Positions 1-6,529 of a DNA stretch of 10,839 nucleotides are shown here, piece after piece. This stretch comes from DROE01 sp964569865 (GTDB lineage: Bacteria > Pseudomonadota > Alphaproteobacteria > Rhizobiales > Devosiaceae), in NCBI GenBank assembly GCA_964569865.1, contig CAZMVQ010000077.1:1-10839 (forward strand), written 5' to 3'. The notes beneath the pieces are model-generated. The model saw only the letters and a program-made list of their open reading frames with translations. It searched no databases and was not told the origin of the DNA. Position numbers and translations under genes: made by a program. How positions within the stretch are numbered: position 1 is the first letter of the stretch; every line of letters begins with the position of its first letter.

Positions 1-1
1 A

Positions 2-229
2 TTTATCCCTATAGTAATACCAATGTTTTTTGCTTTTGTGCAGCCATTTCCCCTTTGGGCCTATTTCATTCCCGCCACAGCTCACTTTCGACTGATGTTG
101 ATCAGTTTCAATGTTTACGAAAATGACCTTGGTCAAATTATGCTTTTGCTATTTATAACCTTTATATTTTCCCTGCTTTGCCTGTGGCTTGGCCTTCGCT
201 CTGTAAAAAAGGAGTTTGCCCAGACATGA
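2..229 (+). CDS. ABC-2 type transporter permease, C-terminal part (cut by left edge)
   Basis: The reading frame is open from the first bases of the window and ends at TGA 227-229, so only about 75 C-terminal residues are visible and the start lies outside. They contain a hydrophobic stretch, a polar stretch (around HFRLM...YENDLGQ) and a final membrane segment (LLLFITFIFSLLCLWLGL) followed by a short basic cytoplasmic tail (RSVKKEFAQT). That is the usual end of an ABC-2 membrane subunit. The stop codon overlaps the ATG of the next permease (ATGA), which implies one operon and translational coupling. The pair resembles the two-permease arrangement of fluoroquinolone-type exporters, where an ATPase gene normally lies upstream, here beyond the edge. 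The assignment rests mainly on the neighbour and on hydropathy. Confidence 0.6.
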   Translation, partial: FIPIVIPMFFAFVQPFPLWAYFIPATAHFRLMLISFNVYENDLGQIMLLLFITFIFSLLCLWLGLRSVKKEFAQT

Positions 230-963
230 GCGCCCTCTCCTCTTTTACCCCAGCCAGATTAAAGGGCTTATTTCTTGGCGATATGCGCAATATTTTGCGC
301 GAGCCGGTCATGCTGCTGGTTTTGGCTTTTGCCCTCCTGCCGTTGCTGCTTTTTGTATTGTTTCAAAAACCAATGAATGGGGCGGCCTTAAGTGCTTGGG
401 GCATTGAAGGAATTTCCAGATATATTGCCCCGCTGGTCTTGTTGTTGCCCGCCTATCTGATTGGCTGGGTGACTGGTTTCTTAATTCTGGAAGAGCGCGA
501 CGAAGGACCATTGCTTGCCCTTTCAGTCACTCCCGTCGGCAAAAACGGCGTTGCCATTTATCGCGCTGCTCTGGCTTCCTTTATGAGTGGTGCAATCGCC
601 TTGATTTCCATACCGTTTCTGTTTTTCAAACCCGACATGTTTGTAATTATGACCTTGGTCATATTGTGCGCTACACAGGCGGCAATGGTCAATTTTGTTC
701 TGCCCGCAATTGCTAAAAACAAAGTGCAGGGACTGGCCATGACCAAGGTAATAAATTTATTTTCTCTAGCGCCTTTACTGGCTTTTATTCCATCCCCCTG
801 GCGCTTTTTATCAGCTCCTGTTCCCGGATTTTGGATCGGAGAACTAACAAAAAGCCCGCTCGCAAGGGAAATTCCTTTTTTGGCCTTGCTGACCCTTGCA
901 GCAGTCTCGCACCTGTTGGTGTTATGGCTTATCTATCGGTTTTTTTCTTCCCGCTCAGAATAG
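226..963 (+). CDS. ABC-2 type transporter permease, fluoroquinolone-export-like subunit
   Basis: A 245-residue integral membrane protein with about six membrane segments (roughly 27-47, 67-88, 112-133, 138-158, 172-190, 217-238). After the second segment comes EERDEGPLLALSVTP (89-103). This acidic, cytoplasmic 'E-x-D-x-G...AL-x-VTP' element is typical of ABC-2 permeases of drug and lipid exporters, where it contacts the ATPase. It would be the channel-forming partner of the truncated permease just upstream. I place the start at ATG 226 rather than at an in-frame ATG at 178, because 226 overlaps the upstream stop as ATGA and has a purine-rich AAAAGGAG about 11 nt before it. The 178 start would lie deep inside the upstream gene and add a 16-residue tail unlike the family. 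The substrate cannot be told from sequence. Confidence 0.78.
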   Translation: MSALSSFTPARLKGLFLGDMRNILREPVMLLVLAFALLPLLLFVLFQKPMNGAALSAWGIEGISRYIAPLVLLLPAYLIGWVTGFLILEERDEGPLLALSVTPVGKNGVAIYRAALASFMSGAIALISIPFLFFKPDMFVIMTLVILCATQAAMVNFVLPAIAKNKVQGLAMTKVINLFSLAPLLAFIPSPWRFLSAPVPGFWIGELTKSPLAREIPFLALLTLAAVSHLLVLWLIYRFFSSRSE

Positions 964-977
964 GTTTTATTCTGAGC
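953..977. terminator. Perfect 10-bp hairpin between convergent genes
   Basis: GCTCAGAATA (953-962) pairs perfectly with TATTCTGAGC (968-977) around a GGTTT loop, and the TAG stop of the permease lies inside it. It sits between the convergent permease and Sel1-repeat genes. Neither strand has a proper T-run after the stem, so it is at best a weak or factor-assisted bidirectional terminator, or a 3'-end stabilising stem. Confidence 0.45.
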
Positions 978-1006
978 AACAATTTATCATAGCTGTTACG
1001 GAAAAA

Positions 1007-2299
1007 TTATTTCGCTTTACCGCTCGTCTCTTCTGCAATCGGGGCAGAATTTATTCGCTGCAATGCCTCAATTGCCAGCGCATTGCCCTGAGCTGCTGCC
1101 AGTTCAAACCATTCAATAGCGCTATCCAAATTTTCCTCCACACCAAAGCCGTTTTCCAGCAAATAGCCCATATTATTTTGAGCATTTGCATTTTGCTGAT
1201 CTGCTGCCATCTTGGTCCACCTGAAACCCTCCAGATAATCACGTTCAACTATTTGTCCCTGCACATAAATAACCCCAAGATTGTATTGCGAAAGAGCATG
1301 TCCAACATTGGCAGCTTCCTTATAAAGCTCGATGGCCCTTGTCACATCCTGTTTAACTCCCTGACCATCAATATAGGAAAGGGCAAGATTATATTTACCA
1401 AGAGGCAAACCCTGATCTGCGGCCTGCATATATAGACTTGCCGATTTTTCAAAATTTTGCTCAACCCCGCGCCCCAGTTCATACATTAAACCAAGATTAT
1501 TCAGGCCAAACAGATTGCCCTGCTCTGATGCCATTTCATAAAGTTCAACTGCCCGCTCATAATCCACCTCACCGGCCAGACCCTGATCAAGCATACGACC
1601 AAGATTTACCTGACCGGAGGGGTCATTTTTTTCCACCGCCCTTTCAAACCAGGCAGTAGCTGCAACATAATCCTGCTCGACCCCCAGACCATCCTCATAC
1701 ATAAGCCCGATATTTGTCATCGCCCGTGGGAATCCATTCATAGCAGCTCGCCGATACCAGCGCGCCGCCTCCACAAAATTTTGCTCTACTCCATCGCCAA
1801 AATCCAGCGCCAGACCATATGAATTCTGGGCAGTGGCAAATTCCGCCTCGGCTGCAGCGCGCAACATTTGTGCTCCCCTTGCAGAATCCACCTCAATTCC
1901 ATCACCATCAATCAACATATTTCCAAGAGTTGTCATGGCCAACAAATTCCCCGCCTCAGCAGCAAATCTTAGATGCTCAAATGCCCGCTCAGCCTGCTTG
2001 TCATTCCACAAGGCCCGTCCAAGCCATGCATGGGCCTCGATAGCGTCTGGTTCTTGGGTAACTGCTATGTCACAGGCGCTAATCGCATTAGGTAGATTCA
2101 TATCCCGCAATAACACGCCTATATTTTCATACCCGCTCTCAAAAGGACTTGCGGCTTGTGACGCGCAATTATCCAGAGCCGGCCCAGCCTGAACTCCCGT
2201 TGTTAAAGCCAGAAAAATCCCGAACCCCGCCAGCAAATAACCCGCTTTATCATGTATTTTTTCAACTGGTTTTACTGAGCGGTTTTTTCTCAACATCAT
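1007..2299 (-). CDS. Secreted Sel1-like repeat (SLR/TPR-like) protein
   Basis: A 430-residue protein. The N-terminus is basic and is followed by a hydrophobic stretch (about 20-34, YLLAGFGIFLALTTG) ending in VQA at 36-38, a plausible signal peptidase I site, so the mature protein should be periplasmic. Residues 85-117 form a degenerate TPR-like unit. Then come eight Sel1 repeats of exactly 36 residues each in register (118-405), with recurring 'NLG-x-(M/L)Y-x-x-G-x-GVEQ(N/D)' and 'A-x-x-(W/L)(Y/F)-x-x-AA-x-x-G' signatures, and a short polar tail. Sel1 repeats make a curved alpha-helical solenoid used as a protein-binding scaffold; no catalytic domain is visible, so the partner is unknown. The start is a tandem ATGATG, with TAGGGGAG 7 nt upstream. 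It lies downstream of the SemiSWEET gene on the same strand, after a 115-bp gap holding a palindrome. Confidence 0.9.
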   Translation of the reverse strand: MMLRKNRSVKPVEKIHDKAGYLLAGFGIFLALTTGVQAGPALDNCASQAASPFESGYENIGVLLRDMNLPNAISACDIAVTQEPDAIEAHAWLGRALWNDKQAERAFEHLRFAAEAGNLLAMTTLGNMLIDGDGIEVDSARGAQMLRAAAEAEFATAQNSYGLALDFGDGVEQNFVEAARWYRRAAMNGFPRAMTNIGLMYEDGLGVEQDYVAATAWFERAVEKNDPSGQVNLGRMLDQGLAGEVDYERAVELYEMASEQGNLFGLNNLGLMYELGRGVEQNFEKSASLYMQAADQGLPLGKYNLALSYIDGQGVKQDVTRAIELYKEAANVGHALSQYNLGVIYVQGQIVERDYLEGFRWTKMAADQQNANAQNNMGYLLENGFGVEENLDSAIEWFELAAAQGNALAIEALQRINSAPIAEETSGKAK

Positions 2300-2352
2300 G
2301 ATATTTCTCCCCTAATTGCTTTTTTTATTAATTTTAAGGGGAAAATTGCGCA

Positions 2353-2370
2353 TTTGGCAAGTTTGCCAAA
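2353..2370. promoter_or_regulatory. 18-bp palindrome upstream of the Sel1-repeat gene
   Basis: TTTGGCAA-GT-TTGCCAAA is a perfect 8-bp dyad with a 2-bp centre, about 53 bp upstream of the Sel1-repeat start codon and 44 bp past the SemiSWEET stop. The short centre fits a protein-binding operator better than an RNA hairpin, and no T-run follows on the minus strand. The regulator is unknown; this is an inference from symmetry and position. Confidence 0.35.
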
Positions 2371-2414
2371 ATTCATCGCTCACGTCATTTGCAAACTAAT
2401 GGGCATAAAAAATC

Positions 2415-2675
2415 TCAGCCGTGGCGAATTTTAAGAATAACAATGGTTCCGACCAAACCCATAACCACTATATTTCCTAAAAATAACGGCCATGAGCTGA
2501 TAGCCAGGCCATAAACAACCCAGAGGGTTACTGTCATGAACAACAACACATTAGTCCATAAAGACAGACCCGAAGTATCTCTGGTCCGAATAGTTTTTAT
2601 CGCTTGAGGCATCCACCCGATGGTGCCAAGTATCGCTGCAAGCATTCCAATAGATTCAATAACAAAAGGTGACAT
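2415..2675 (-). CDS. SemiSWEET-type sugar transporter (MtN3/PQ-loop)
   Basis: An 86-residue, three-helix membrane protein (segments about 5-22, 42-59, 63-81), the full length of a bacterial SemiSWEET, a half-transporter that works as a dimer to move sugars across the inner membrane. It carries the PQ-loop motif GWMPQ (20-24) followed by the basic, 'DTSGLSLW' cytoplasmic loop (33-40), then W52 and Y55 in 'LWVVYG' and N68 in the third helix. The family uses Trp and Asn at such positions in the substrate pocket. The start ATG has AGGAAA about 6 nt upstream. It lies 94 bp downstream of pirin and 115 bp upstream of the Sel1-repeat gene, all on the minus strand, but the gaps are long enough that co-transcription is not certain. 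The substrate is not readable. Confidence 0.88.
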   Translation of the reverse strand: MSPFVIESIGMLAAILGTIGWMPQAIKTIRTRDTSGLSLWTNVLLFMTVTLWVVYGLAISSWPLFLGNIVVMGLVGTIVILKIRHG

Positions 2676-2769
2676 GCCGGTTTCCTAAAATTCTTTATCT
2701 CGTGCAAAACAAATAACATTTCACAAATAGCACTTCAAATGAGTTTATAGTGATTCCAGATAGTCCTCA

Positions 2770-3690
2770 TCAACCTTTATACCCATCATGCCTGATGAAA
2801 GTGCCCCGCTGCAAATCATCAACAGCCTGCTTCAGCTCTTCGCGCGTATTCATAACAATTGGCCCGTGCCATGCCACCGGCTCCTTTAGCGGTTTGCCAG
2901 AAATCAACAAAAACCTCACCCCGTTTTCACCCGCTTGCACAACAATTTCATCACCACTATCAAAATAAATCAAAGTGCGATTTCCTGACATATCCCTGAT
3001 CTGAATTTCTTCGCCATTCAATTCTTTTTCGGTTAATATACCAACAGGATTTGAAGCATCAACAAATGCCCCCTCCCCCTCAAAAACATAGGCGAACACG
3101 TTGCGATAAGCATCAATTTTGATCACTTTTCTAATCCCCGCCGGCACAGAAATATCCAGATATTGCGGCTTGGCTTCTATGCCATCTACCGGCCCCGTTT
3201 TGCCCCAGAAATCACCCACTATCACCCGTGCAATTGTTCCATCATCATCCACTATTTCAGGGATTTCTTTTGCTTTTATATCCTGATAACGCGGTGTGGT
3301 CATTTTCAGGGAGCTGGGCAAATTGGCCCAGAGCTGAAACCCGTGCATCCGGCCATCCTTGTCACCCTTTGGCATTTCCTGATGCATAATGCCAGAACCG
3401 GCGGTCATCCACTGCACATCTCCGGCCCCCAATGTGCCGGAATTTCCAAGGCTGTCCTGATGATTGGCCTGCCCCGCCAAAACATAGGTAATGGTTTCAA
3501 TCCCGCGATGGGGATGCCATGGAAATCCTGCCTCGTAATCAGCCGGATTATCATTGCGAAAATCATCGAACAGCAAAAACGGATCGGTTTGTGATGTATC
3601 GTTAAATCCAAATGCCCTGTGCAATTTGACCCCTGCCCCCTCCATAGTGGGTATGGCCTGTTTGGTGTTTTTTACTGCTCTAATAGACAT
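2770..3690 (-). CDS. Pirin family bicupin protein
   Basis: A 306-residue pirin: two cupin beta-barrels, the N-terminal one holding an iron site. With the chosen start, the ligand set appears as HPH (H59, H61) in 'FPWHPHRGIETITYVL' and as H103 and E105 in 'GSGIMHQEMP', matching the His-His-His-Glu site of human pirin and of E. coli YhhW, which has quercetin 2,3-dioxygenase activity. Bacterial pirins are variously linked to flavonoid oxidation, pyruvate dehydrogenase control and stress, so the role here is open. I chose ATG 3690 because GGGTG lies 6 nt before it. An in-frame GTG three codons earlier (3699) directly abuts AAAGG and has no room for a ribosome site. It is divergent from the AhpD-like gene, with a 106-bp shared control region. 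Confidence 0.92.
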   Translation of the reverse strand: MSIRAVKNTKQAIPTMEGAGVKLHRAFGFNDTSQTDPFLLFDDFRNDNPADYEAGFPWHPHRGIETITYVLAGQANHQDSLGNSGTLGAGDVQWMTAGSGIMHQEMPKGDKDGRMHGFQLWANLPSSLKMTTPRYQDIKAKEIPEIVDDDGTIARVIVGDFWGKTGPVDGIEAKPQYLDISVPAGIRKVIKIDAYRNVFAYVFEGEGAFVDASNPVGILTEKELNGEEIQIRDMSGNRTLIYFDSGDEIVVQAGENGVRFLLISGKPLKEPVAWHGPIVMNTREELKQAVDDLQRGTFIRHDGYKG

Positions 3691-3714
3691 ATTGATCACC
3701 CTTTGATGAGGAGA

Positions 3715-3744
3715 AGGACACCGAGCTTAACGCTGGCATATAAT
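3715..3744 (+). promoter_or_regulatory. Probable sigma70-type promoter for the AhpD-like gene
   Basis: A perfect -10 hexamer TATAAT (3739-3744) lies 18 bp after AGGACA (3715-3720), which matches four of six bases of TTGACA. It would start transcription near 3751, about 45 nt before the ATG at 3797. The overlapping minus-strand sequence (TATTAT) could serve pirin, but its -35 region is poor. Confidence 0.5.
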
Positions 3745-3796
3745 AGAGCGCAAATAACTTTTTTAAACGATCCAGAATGAAGCGAAAGCAAAACCC

Positions 3797-4363
3797 ATGT
3801 ATGTTTCAACAAAGCCCATTAAATCTTATCCATGGTTTATCCGCCTGTTTTTTTGGAACCAGAAACGCAAATATGGCAAAGTTTTACAGCCGGGAATGTT
3901 ATGGGCCAGATCCCCTAAGGTTTTTGCCACCCTGGCACTGTTTTATGGCGCGCTTGATCGCAAAAAATCCCCCATCGAGCCAGCATTGCGTTCGCTGGTT
4001 ACGGTTCTGGTTTCAAAAATCAACCATTGTGAATTTTGCGTCGATATAAATTCGGCCACTCTTTTAAAGCGCGGTGTCAGTCCTGAAATGGTAATGGCGC
4101 TGAATGACTGGTCTAAAAGCAAATTGTTCAGCCAGCGTCAAAAAATTGCCCTCGATTATGCCGATGCCATAACCCGCACCGGGCGCAACATCGATCAGGC
4201 AATGATGGATCAGCTTAAAACCCACTTTAATGATGATGCACTGGTCGAATTAACGGCGGTGATTTGCTTTCAAAACCTTTCCAGCAAATTTAATTCTGCC
4301 CTCGATGTGCCAGCTCAGGGGTTTTGCACCATTCCAACTTCTGCGCCAAACCGCGCTGAATAA
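3797..4363 (+). CDS. Carboxymuconolactone decarboxylase / AhpD-like family protein
   Basis: A 188-residue all-helical protein of the CMD/AhpD superfamily, whose members are thiol peroxidases or lactone decarboxylases. The core motif is 'INHCEFCVDINSATLLKRG', with a redox-type CxxC at C78 and C81. In AhpD the second Cys is followed four residues on by the catalytic His; here that position is Asn85, so classical AhpD proton relay may be altered. The N-terminal part (YPWFIRLFFW...YG-x-VLQPGMLWARSPKVF) and 'LDRKKSPIEPALRSLV' look like a distinct subfamily of these proteins. The ribosome site is weak, but no other in-frame start exists between the upstream stop at 3764 and ATG 3797. The neighbouring pirin and copper oxidase fit a loose redox or stress theme, which is inference. 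Confidence 0.85.
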   Translation: MYVSTKPIKSYPWFIRLFFWNQKRKYGKVLQPGMLWARSPKVFATLALFYGALDRKKSPIEPALRSLVTVLVSKINHCEFCVDINSATLLKRGVSPEMVMALNDWSKSKLFSQRQKIALDYADAITRTGRNIDQAMMDQLKTHFNDDALVELTAVICFQNLSSKFNSALDVPAQGFCTIPTSAPNRAE

Positions 4364-4379
4364 AAGGGGCTTTGGCGCA
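4342..4379. terminator. Inverted repeat at the junction of convergent genes
   Basis: TGCGCCAAA (4342-4350) and TTTGGCGCA (4371-4379) form a perfect 9-bp stem with a 20-nt loop that contains the TAA stop of the AhpD-like gene. It separates that gene from the convergent copper oxidase (stop at 4410). No T-run follows on either strand, so termination activity is uncertain. Confidence 0.4.
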
Positions 4380-4409
4380 AAATCTACAGGGGCTTTATGA
4401 GTTGAACAA

Positions 4410-5825
4410 CTATTTTACATCAAACCACGTAATCATTCCGGCCGCCGCATGTTCAAGCATATGACAATGGAATAACCACTTGCCCGGATTATCCGCCACA
4501 AAGGCAATACGCGTTGTCTGGCGCGCCCCGATCATAAACGTATCGCGCCACGGCTTACCCTCGTCAATATCAACCCCGACCCTCTCAATAACCCTGAAAT
4601 GATGGCCATGGGCATGCATTGCATGCAAAAAACTGGTGTCGTTAAACACTTCAATGATCACGCTCTGGTTACGCTCAACCCTGAAAAACGGCTCATCAGA
4701 AAGATTAACTACGCCATTAAACGCCCAGAATTGCTTGAAGTTGATAAAATCCTCACCCTCCAACTGCTCACCGTTAAATACCGCATCTCCAATCCTGCCC
4801 ATGGCTCCGCCACTCATGTGCAATTTGAAGGTTAGCGCATTTTCAATATCCGGCTCCGGCAACGGATTGGGTATAATTCTGATATCCTTGGCCTCTGGAT
4901 TTTTTTCGCCAAGCACCCTGAAATTTACCAAAGGATAATTCTGACCATCGGACATTTCATTGACGGAAAAGTTTTTTCCCGGCTGTGGGTGCACGAGCAA
5001 GTCAACCCGTTGGGCCGGTCCCAACAACATGGGAGAATAAGCAAGTGTTTGCGCTTGCGGGGTTGCCTGACCATCAAAAGCAATGATTTTTGCCCCAAAC
5101 GAATTGGGGTCCATCTCAAAGCTTCTGGCATTGGAGGCATTGATCAGACGCAACCGATATGGCTCACCGGCATTGATTTCATATTCATGGGGCGGTCTGC
5201 CATTTATCGTTAGCCAGTTTCCAAGGCGCCCCTCATGAGACCAATCGACAGTTGAGCCAAGACTTAAAATATCCAGCTTGCCATCCTGCCCCAGTCGCCA
5301 ATCATCCAGAACCAGCACAATGTCATGGTCTAGATCAAAGACTTCCTCATCATCTTCAACAATCAACACCCCATAAAGGCCACGCGCCACCTGGTTCCAT
5401 GTTTTGGTATGGGCATGATACCAATAGGTGCCCACATCGGGCACAATAAAATCATAATCAAAACTTTGCCCCGGCAATACCGCATCCTGCGTCAGGCCAG
5501 AAACTCCGTCCATGGCATTATCAATTCTGATGCCGTGCCAGTGAATTGAAGTTGGCTCGGACAGCTGGTTGATCAGGCGAACCTTTACCCGATCGCCGCG
5601 TTTAACACGAATTTGTGGCCCCGGATTTACCCCGTCATATGTCCATAGAGTCGAGGCGGGATATTCTTCTGAAACCAGATTTTTTTGCACCTCTTTTGCC
5701 GTTAGTTCCAAAAACCCGTCTTCGTTCATGGCGGCCAAAACCTGAAACGGCGCAAAAGACAAAATACCAGCTCCAGCTATTGTAGCTGTGCTATCGAGCA
5801 TAAATTTTCTGCGTGTGAGAGCCAT
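4410..5825 (-). CDS. Tat-exported multicopper oxidase (CueO/CopA/laccase-like)
   Basis: A 471-residue three-cupredoxin-domain oxidase that couples one-electron oxidation of substrates (Cu(I), phenols or metals in this family) to reduction of O2 to water. The N-terminus TRRKFML followed by a mild hydrophobic stretch and VLAA is a twin-arginine signal, so the folded, copper-loaded enzyme acts in the periplasm. All four copper motifs are present: HWH (H95, H97), HAH (H137, H139), HxxHxH (H401, H404, H406) and HCHxxxHxxxxM (H453, C454, H455, H459, M464). The T1 axial ligand is therefore Met, as in CueO-type bacterial enzymes. No Met-rich insert as in E. coli CueO is seen. The start has AGGAGA 5 nt upstream. 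The promoter geometry (see 5893-5923) suggests metal-responsive control and supports a copper-tolerance role. Confidence 0.95.
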   Translation of the reverse strand: MALTRRKFMLDSTATIAGAGILSFAPFQVLAAMNEDGFLELTAKEVQKNLVSEEYPASTLWTYDGVNPGPQIRVKRGDRVKVRLINQLSEPTSIHWHGIRIDNAMDGVSGLTQDAVLPGQSFDYDFIVPDVGTYWYHAHTKTWNQVARGLYGVLIVEDDEEVFDLDHDIVLVLDDWRLGQDGKLDILSLGSTVDWSHEGRLGNWLTINGRPPHEYEINAGEPYRLRLINASNARSFEMDPNSFGAKIIAFDGQATPQAQTLAYSPMLLGPAQRVDLLVHPQPGKNFSVNEMSDGQNYPLVNFRVLGEKNPEAKDIRIIPNPLPEPDIENALTFKLHMSGGAMGRIGDAVFNGEQLEGEDFINFKQFWAFNGVVNLSDEPFFRVERNQSVIIEVFNDTSFLHAMHAHGHHFRVIERVGVDIDEGKPWRDTFMIGARQTTRIAFVADNPGKWLFHCHMLEHAAAGMITWFDVK

Positions 5826-5872
5826 AGACTTCTCCTATAATTTTTACTACGTGTCCCCACACTTTTTTCTAA

Positions 5873-5888
5873 CATCAGTTTCCTGATG
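5873..5888 (-). promoter_or_regulatory. Perfect 5'-UTR stem-loop with GAAA tetraloop
   Basis: Read on the minus strand, CATCAG-GAAA-CTGATG is a perfect 6-bp stem capped by a GNRA-type tetraloop. It lies immediately downstream of the predicted -10 box, so the copper oxidase mRNA would begin at or within its first base pairs. No T-run follows, which argues against a terminator; a 5'-end stabilising stem is the simplest reading. Confidence 0.5.
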
Positions 5889-5892
5889 CATA

Positions 5893-5923
5893 ATTATAGG
5901 GCTTTTTCCTGCCCGCAGGTCAA
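5893..5923 (-). promoter_or_regulatory. MerR/CueR-type promoter of the multicopper oxidase
   Basis: On the minus strand TTGACC (5923-5918) and a perfect TATAAT (5898-5893) are separated by exactly 19 bp. This overlong spacer is the hallmark of promoters activated by MerR-family regulators, including CueR-controlled copA and cueO in E. coli. The spacer contains GGGC-N8-GCCC, a candidate regulator dyad, overlapped by a second palindrome CCTGC-GG-GCAGG that reaches into the -35 box. The predicted start near 5886 leaves a leader of about 60 nt before the ATG. No MerR-family gene lies in this window, so the regulator would act from elsewhere. Confidence 0.6.
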
Positions 5924-6047
5924 GGAACTAAATGACGCACCAATAATTTTTAGCGTTGCATCAAGTCTGGTTTTTATTGCAACTATGGCCTATATTAATA
6001 CCAAGCTTGTGTGACCGAATATTTGATTTAAGTTTGGAAAAGAAGCA

Positions 6048-6419
6048 ATGAAAACCATCGATGTAAAAGCCGGTGAAAGAAAACGCATTATCTTTCAGTT
6101 TTCAAATTCCCTGCGCCAGAACCACAATTTTACTGCCGAACCAATGGGAGACCAGAGCGACCCTTCAGGGCTGATCGAGGTTAAAGGGTCTAACTGGTTG
6201 CTGCCAAAGGATGTGGTTCCCCTTGATCTAAAGCACCAGAACACGGTGGAAAAAGGCGCATGGGATACCTTTTATTCGGTATATGTCACCCCGAAAACCG
6301 ATGTAAAAATCACCCTGACTTCATCGCCGGTCAAAAACATGTGGTTTTACATTATTGGAGCTTTGATCATCGTCGCGATTGCCAGTTCGCTGTTTTTTGC
6401 AGGCAGCGGCAGTGCATAA
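6048..6419 (+). CDS. Small protein of unknown function with C-terminal membrane anchor
   Basis: I do not recognise this 123-residue protein. Residues 1-96 are polar and look beta-rich (alternating stretches such as RKRIIFQF, TFYSVYVTP, VKITLTSSP), with no Cys, no signal peptide and no obvious catalytic motif. Residues 98-118 (MWFYIIGALIIVAIASSLFFA) form one membrane segment, leaving only a few residues beyond it, so it resembles a tail-anchored protein with its domain on the cytoplasmic side. The start has GGAAAAGAAG just upstream. It is divergent from the multicopper oxidase across a 222-bp control region and convergent with the ABM-domain gene, so it looks monocistronic. The tidy length, ribosome site and hydropathy favour a real gene. 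Confidence 0.7.
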   Translation: MKTIDVKAGERKRIIFQFSNSLRQNHNFTAEPMGDQSDPSGLIEVKGSNWLLPKDVVPLDLKHQNTVEKGAWDTFYSVYVTPKTDVKITLTSSPVKNMWFYIIGALIIVAIASSLFFAGSGSA

Positions 6420-6467
6420 AGCGCTTTCAACATATGCCTGTTAATGAGCATAAAACCACCCAGGCAC

Positions 6468-6493
6468 AAAAAAGGGGGGAAGTTACTCCCCCC
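6468..6493 (-). terminator. Intrinsic terminator of the ABM-domain gene
   Basis: On the minus strand GGGGGGA (6493-6487) pairs with TCCCCCC (6480-6474) around a 6-nt loop and is followed at once by TTTTTT (6473-6468). It lies 37 bp after the ABM-domain stop codon. The orientation of the T-run makes it a strong minus-strand terminator, though the stem could also slow transcription arriving from 6419. Confidence 0.85.
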
Positions 6494-6529
6494 AAAATAC
6501 TTAAAAAAAATGTCGTAAAAATTGCCCTG

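Noticed and set aside
178..225. Earlier in-frame ATG for the second ABC permease
   Set aside because: It lies inside the upstream permease, lacks a fitting ribosome site, and the ATGA overlap at 226 is the standard coupled start.
896..1435. Long open frame of 179 codons on the plus strand
   Set aside because: It lies almost wholly antisense to the Sel1-repeat gene, has no recognisable domain, and its openness follows from the repeat codon pattern on the other strand.
3777..4049. 90-codon plus-strand frame overlapping the AhpD-like gene
   Set aside because: It is out of frame with the clearly recognisable AhpD-like protein and shows no family features.
5955..5983. Inverted repeat GTTGCA-N17-TGCAAC upstream of the tail-anchored gene
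   Set aside because: Six-base arms with a 17-bp gap in AT-rich DNA are expected by chance, and the gap is long for an operator.
6435..6466. TGCCTG ... CAGGCA stem after the tail-anchored gene
   Set aside because: Six-base stem with a 20-nt loop; the A-run after it is not a T-run on the plus strand.
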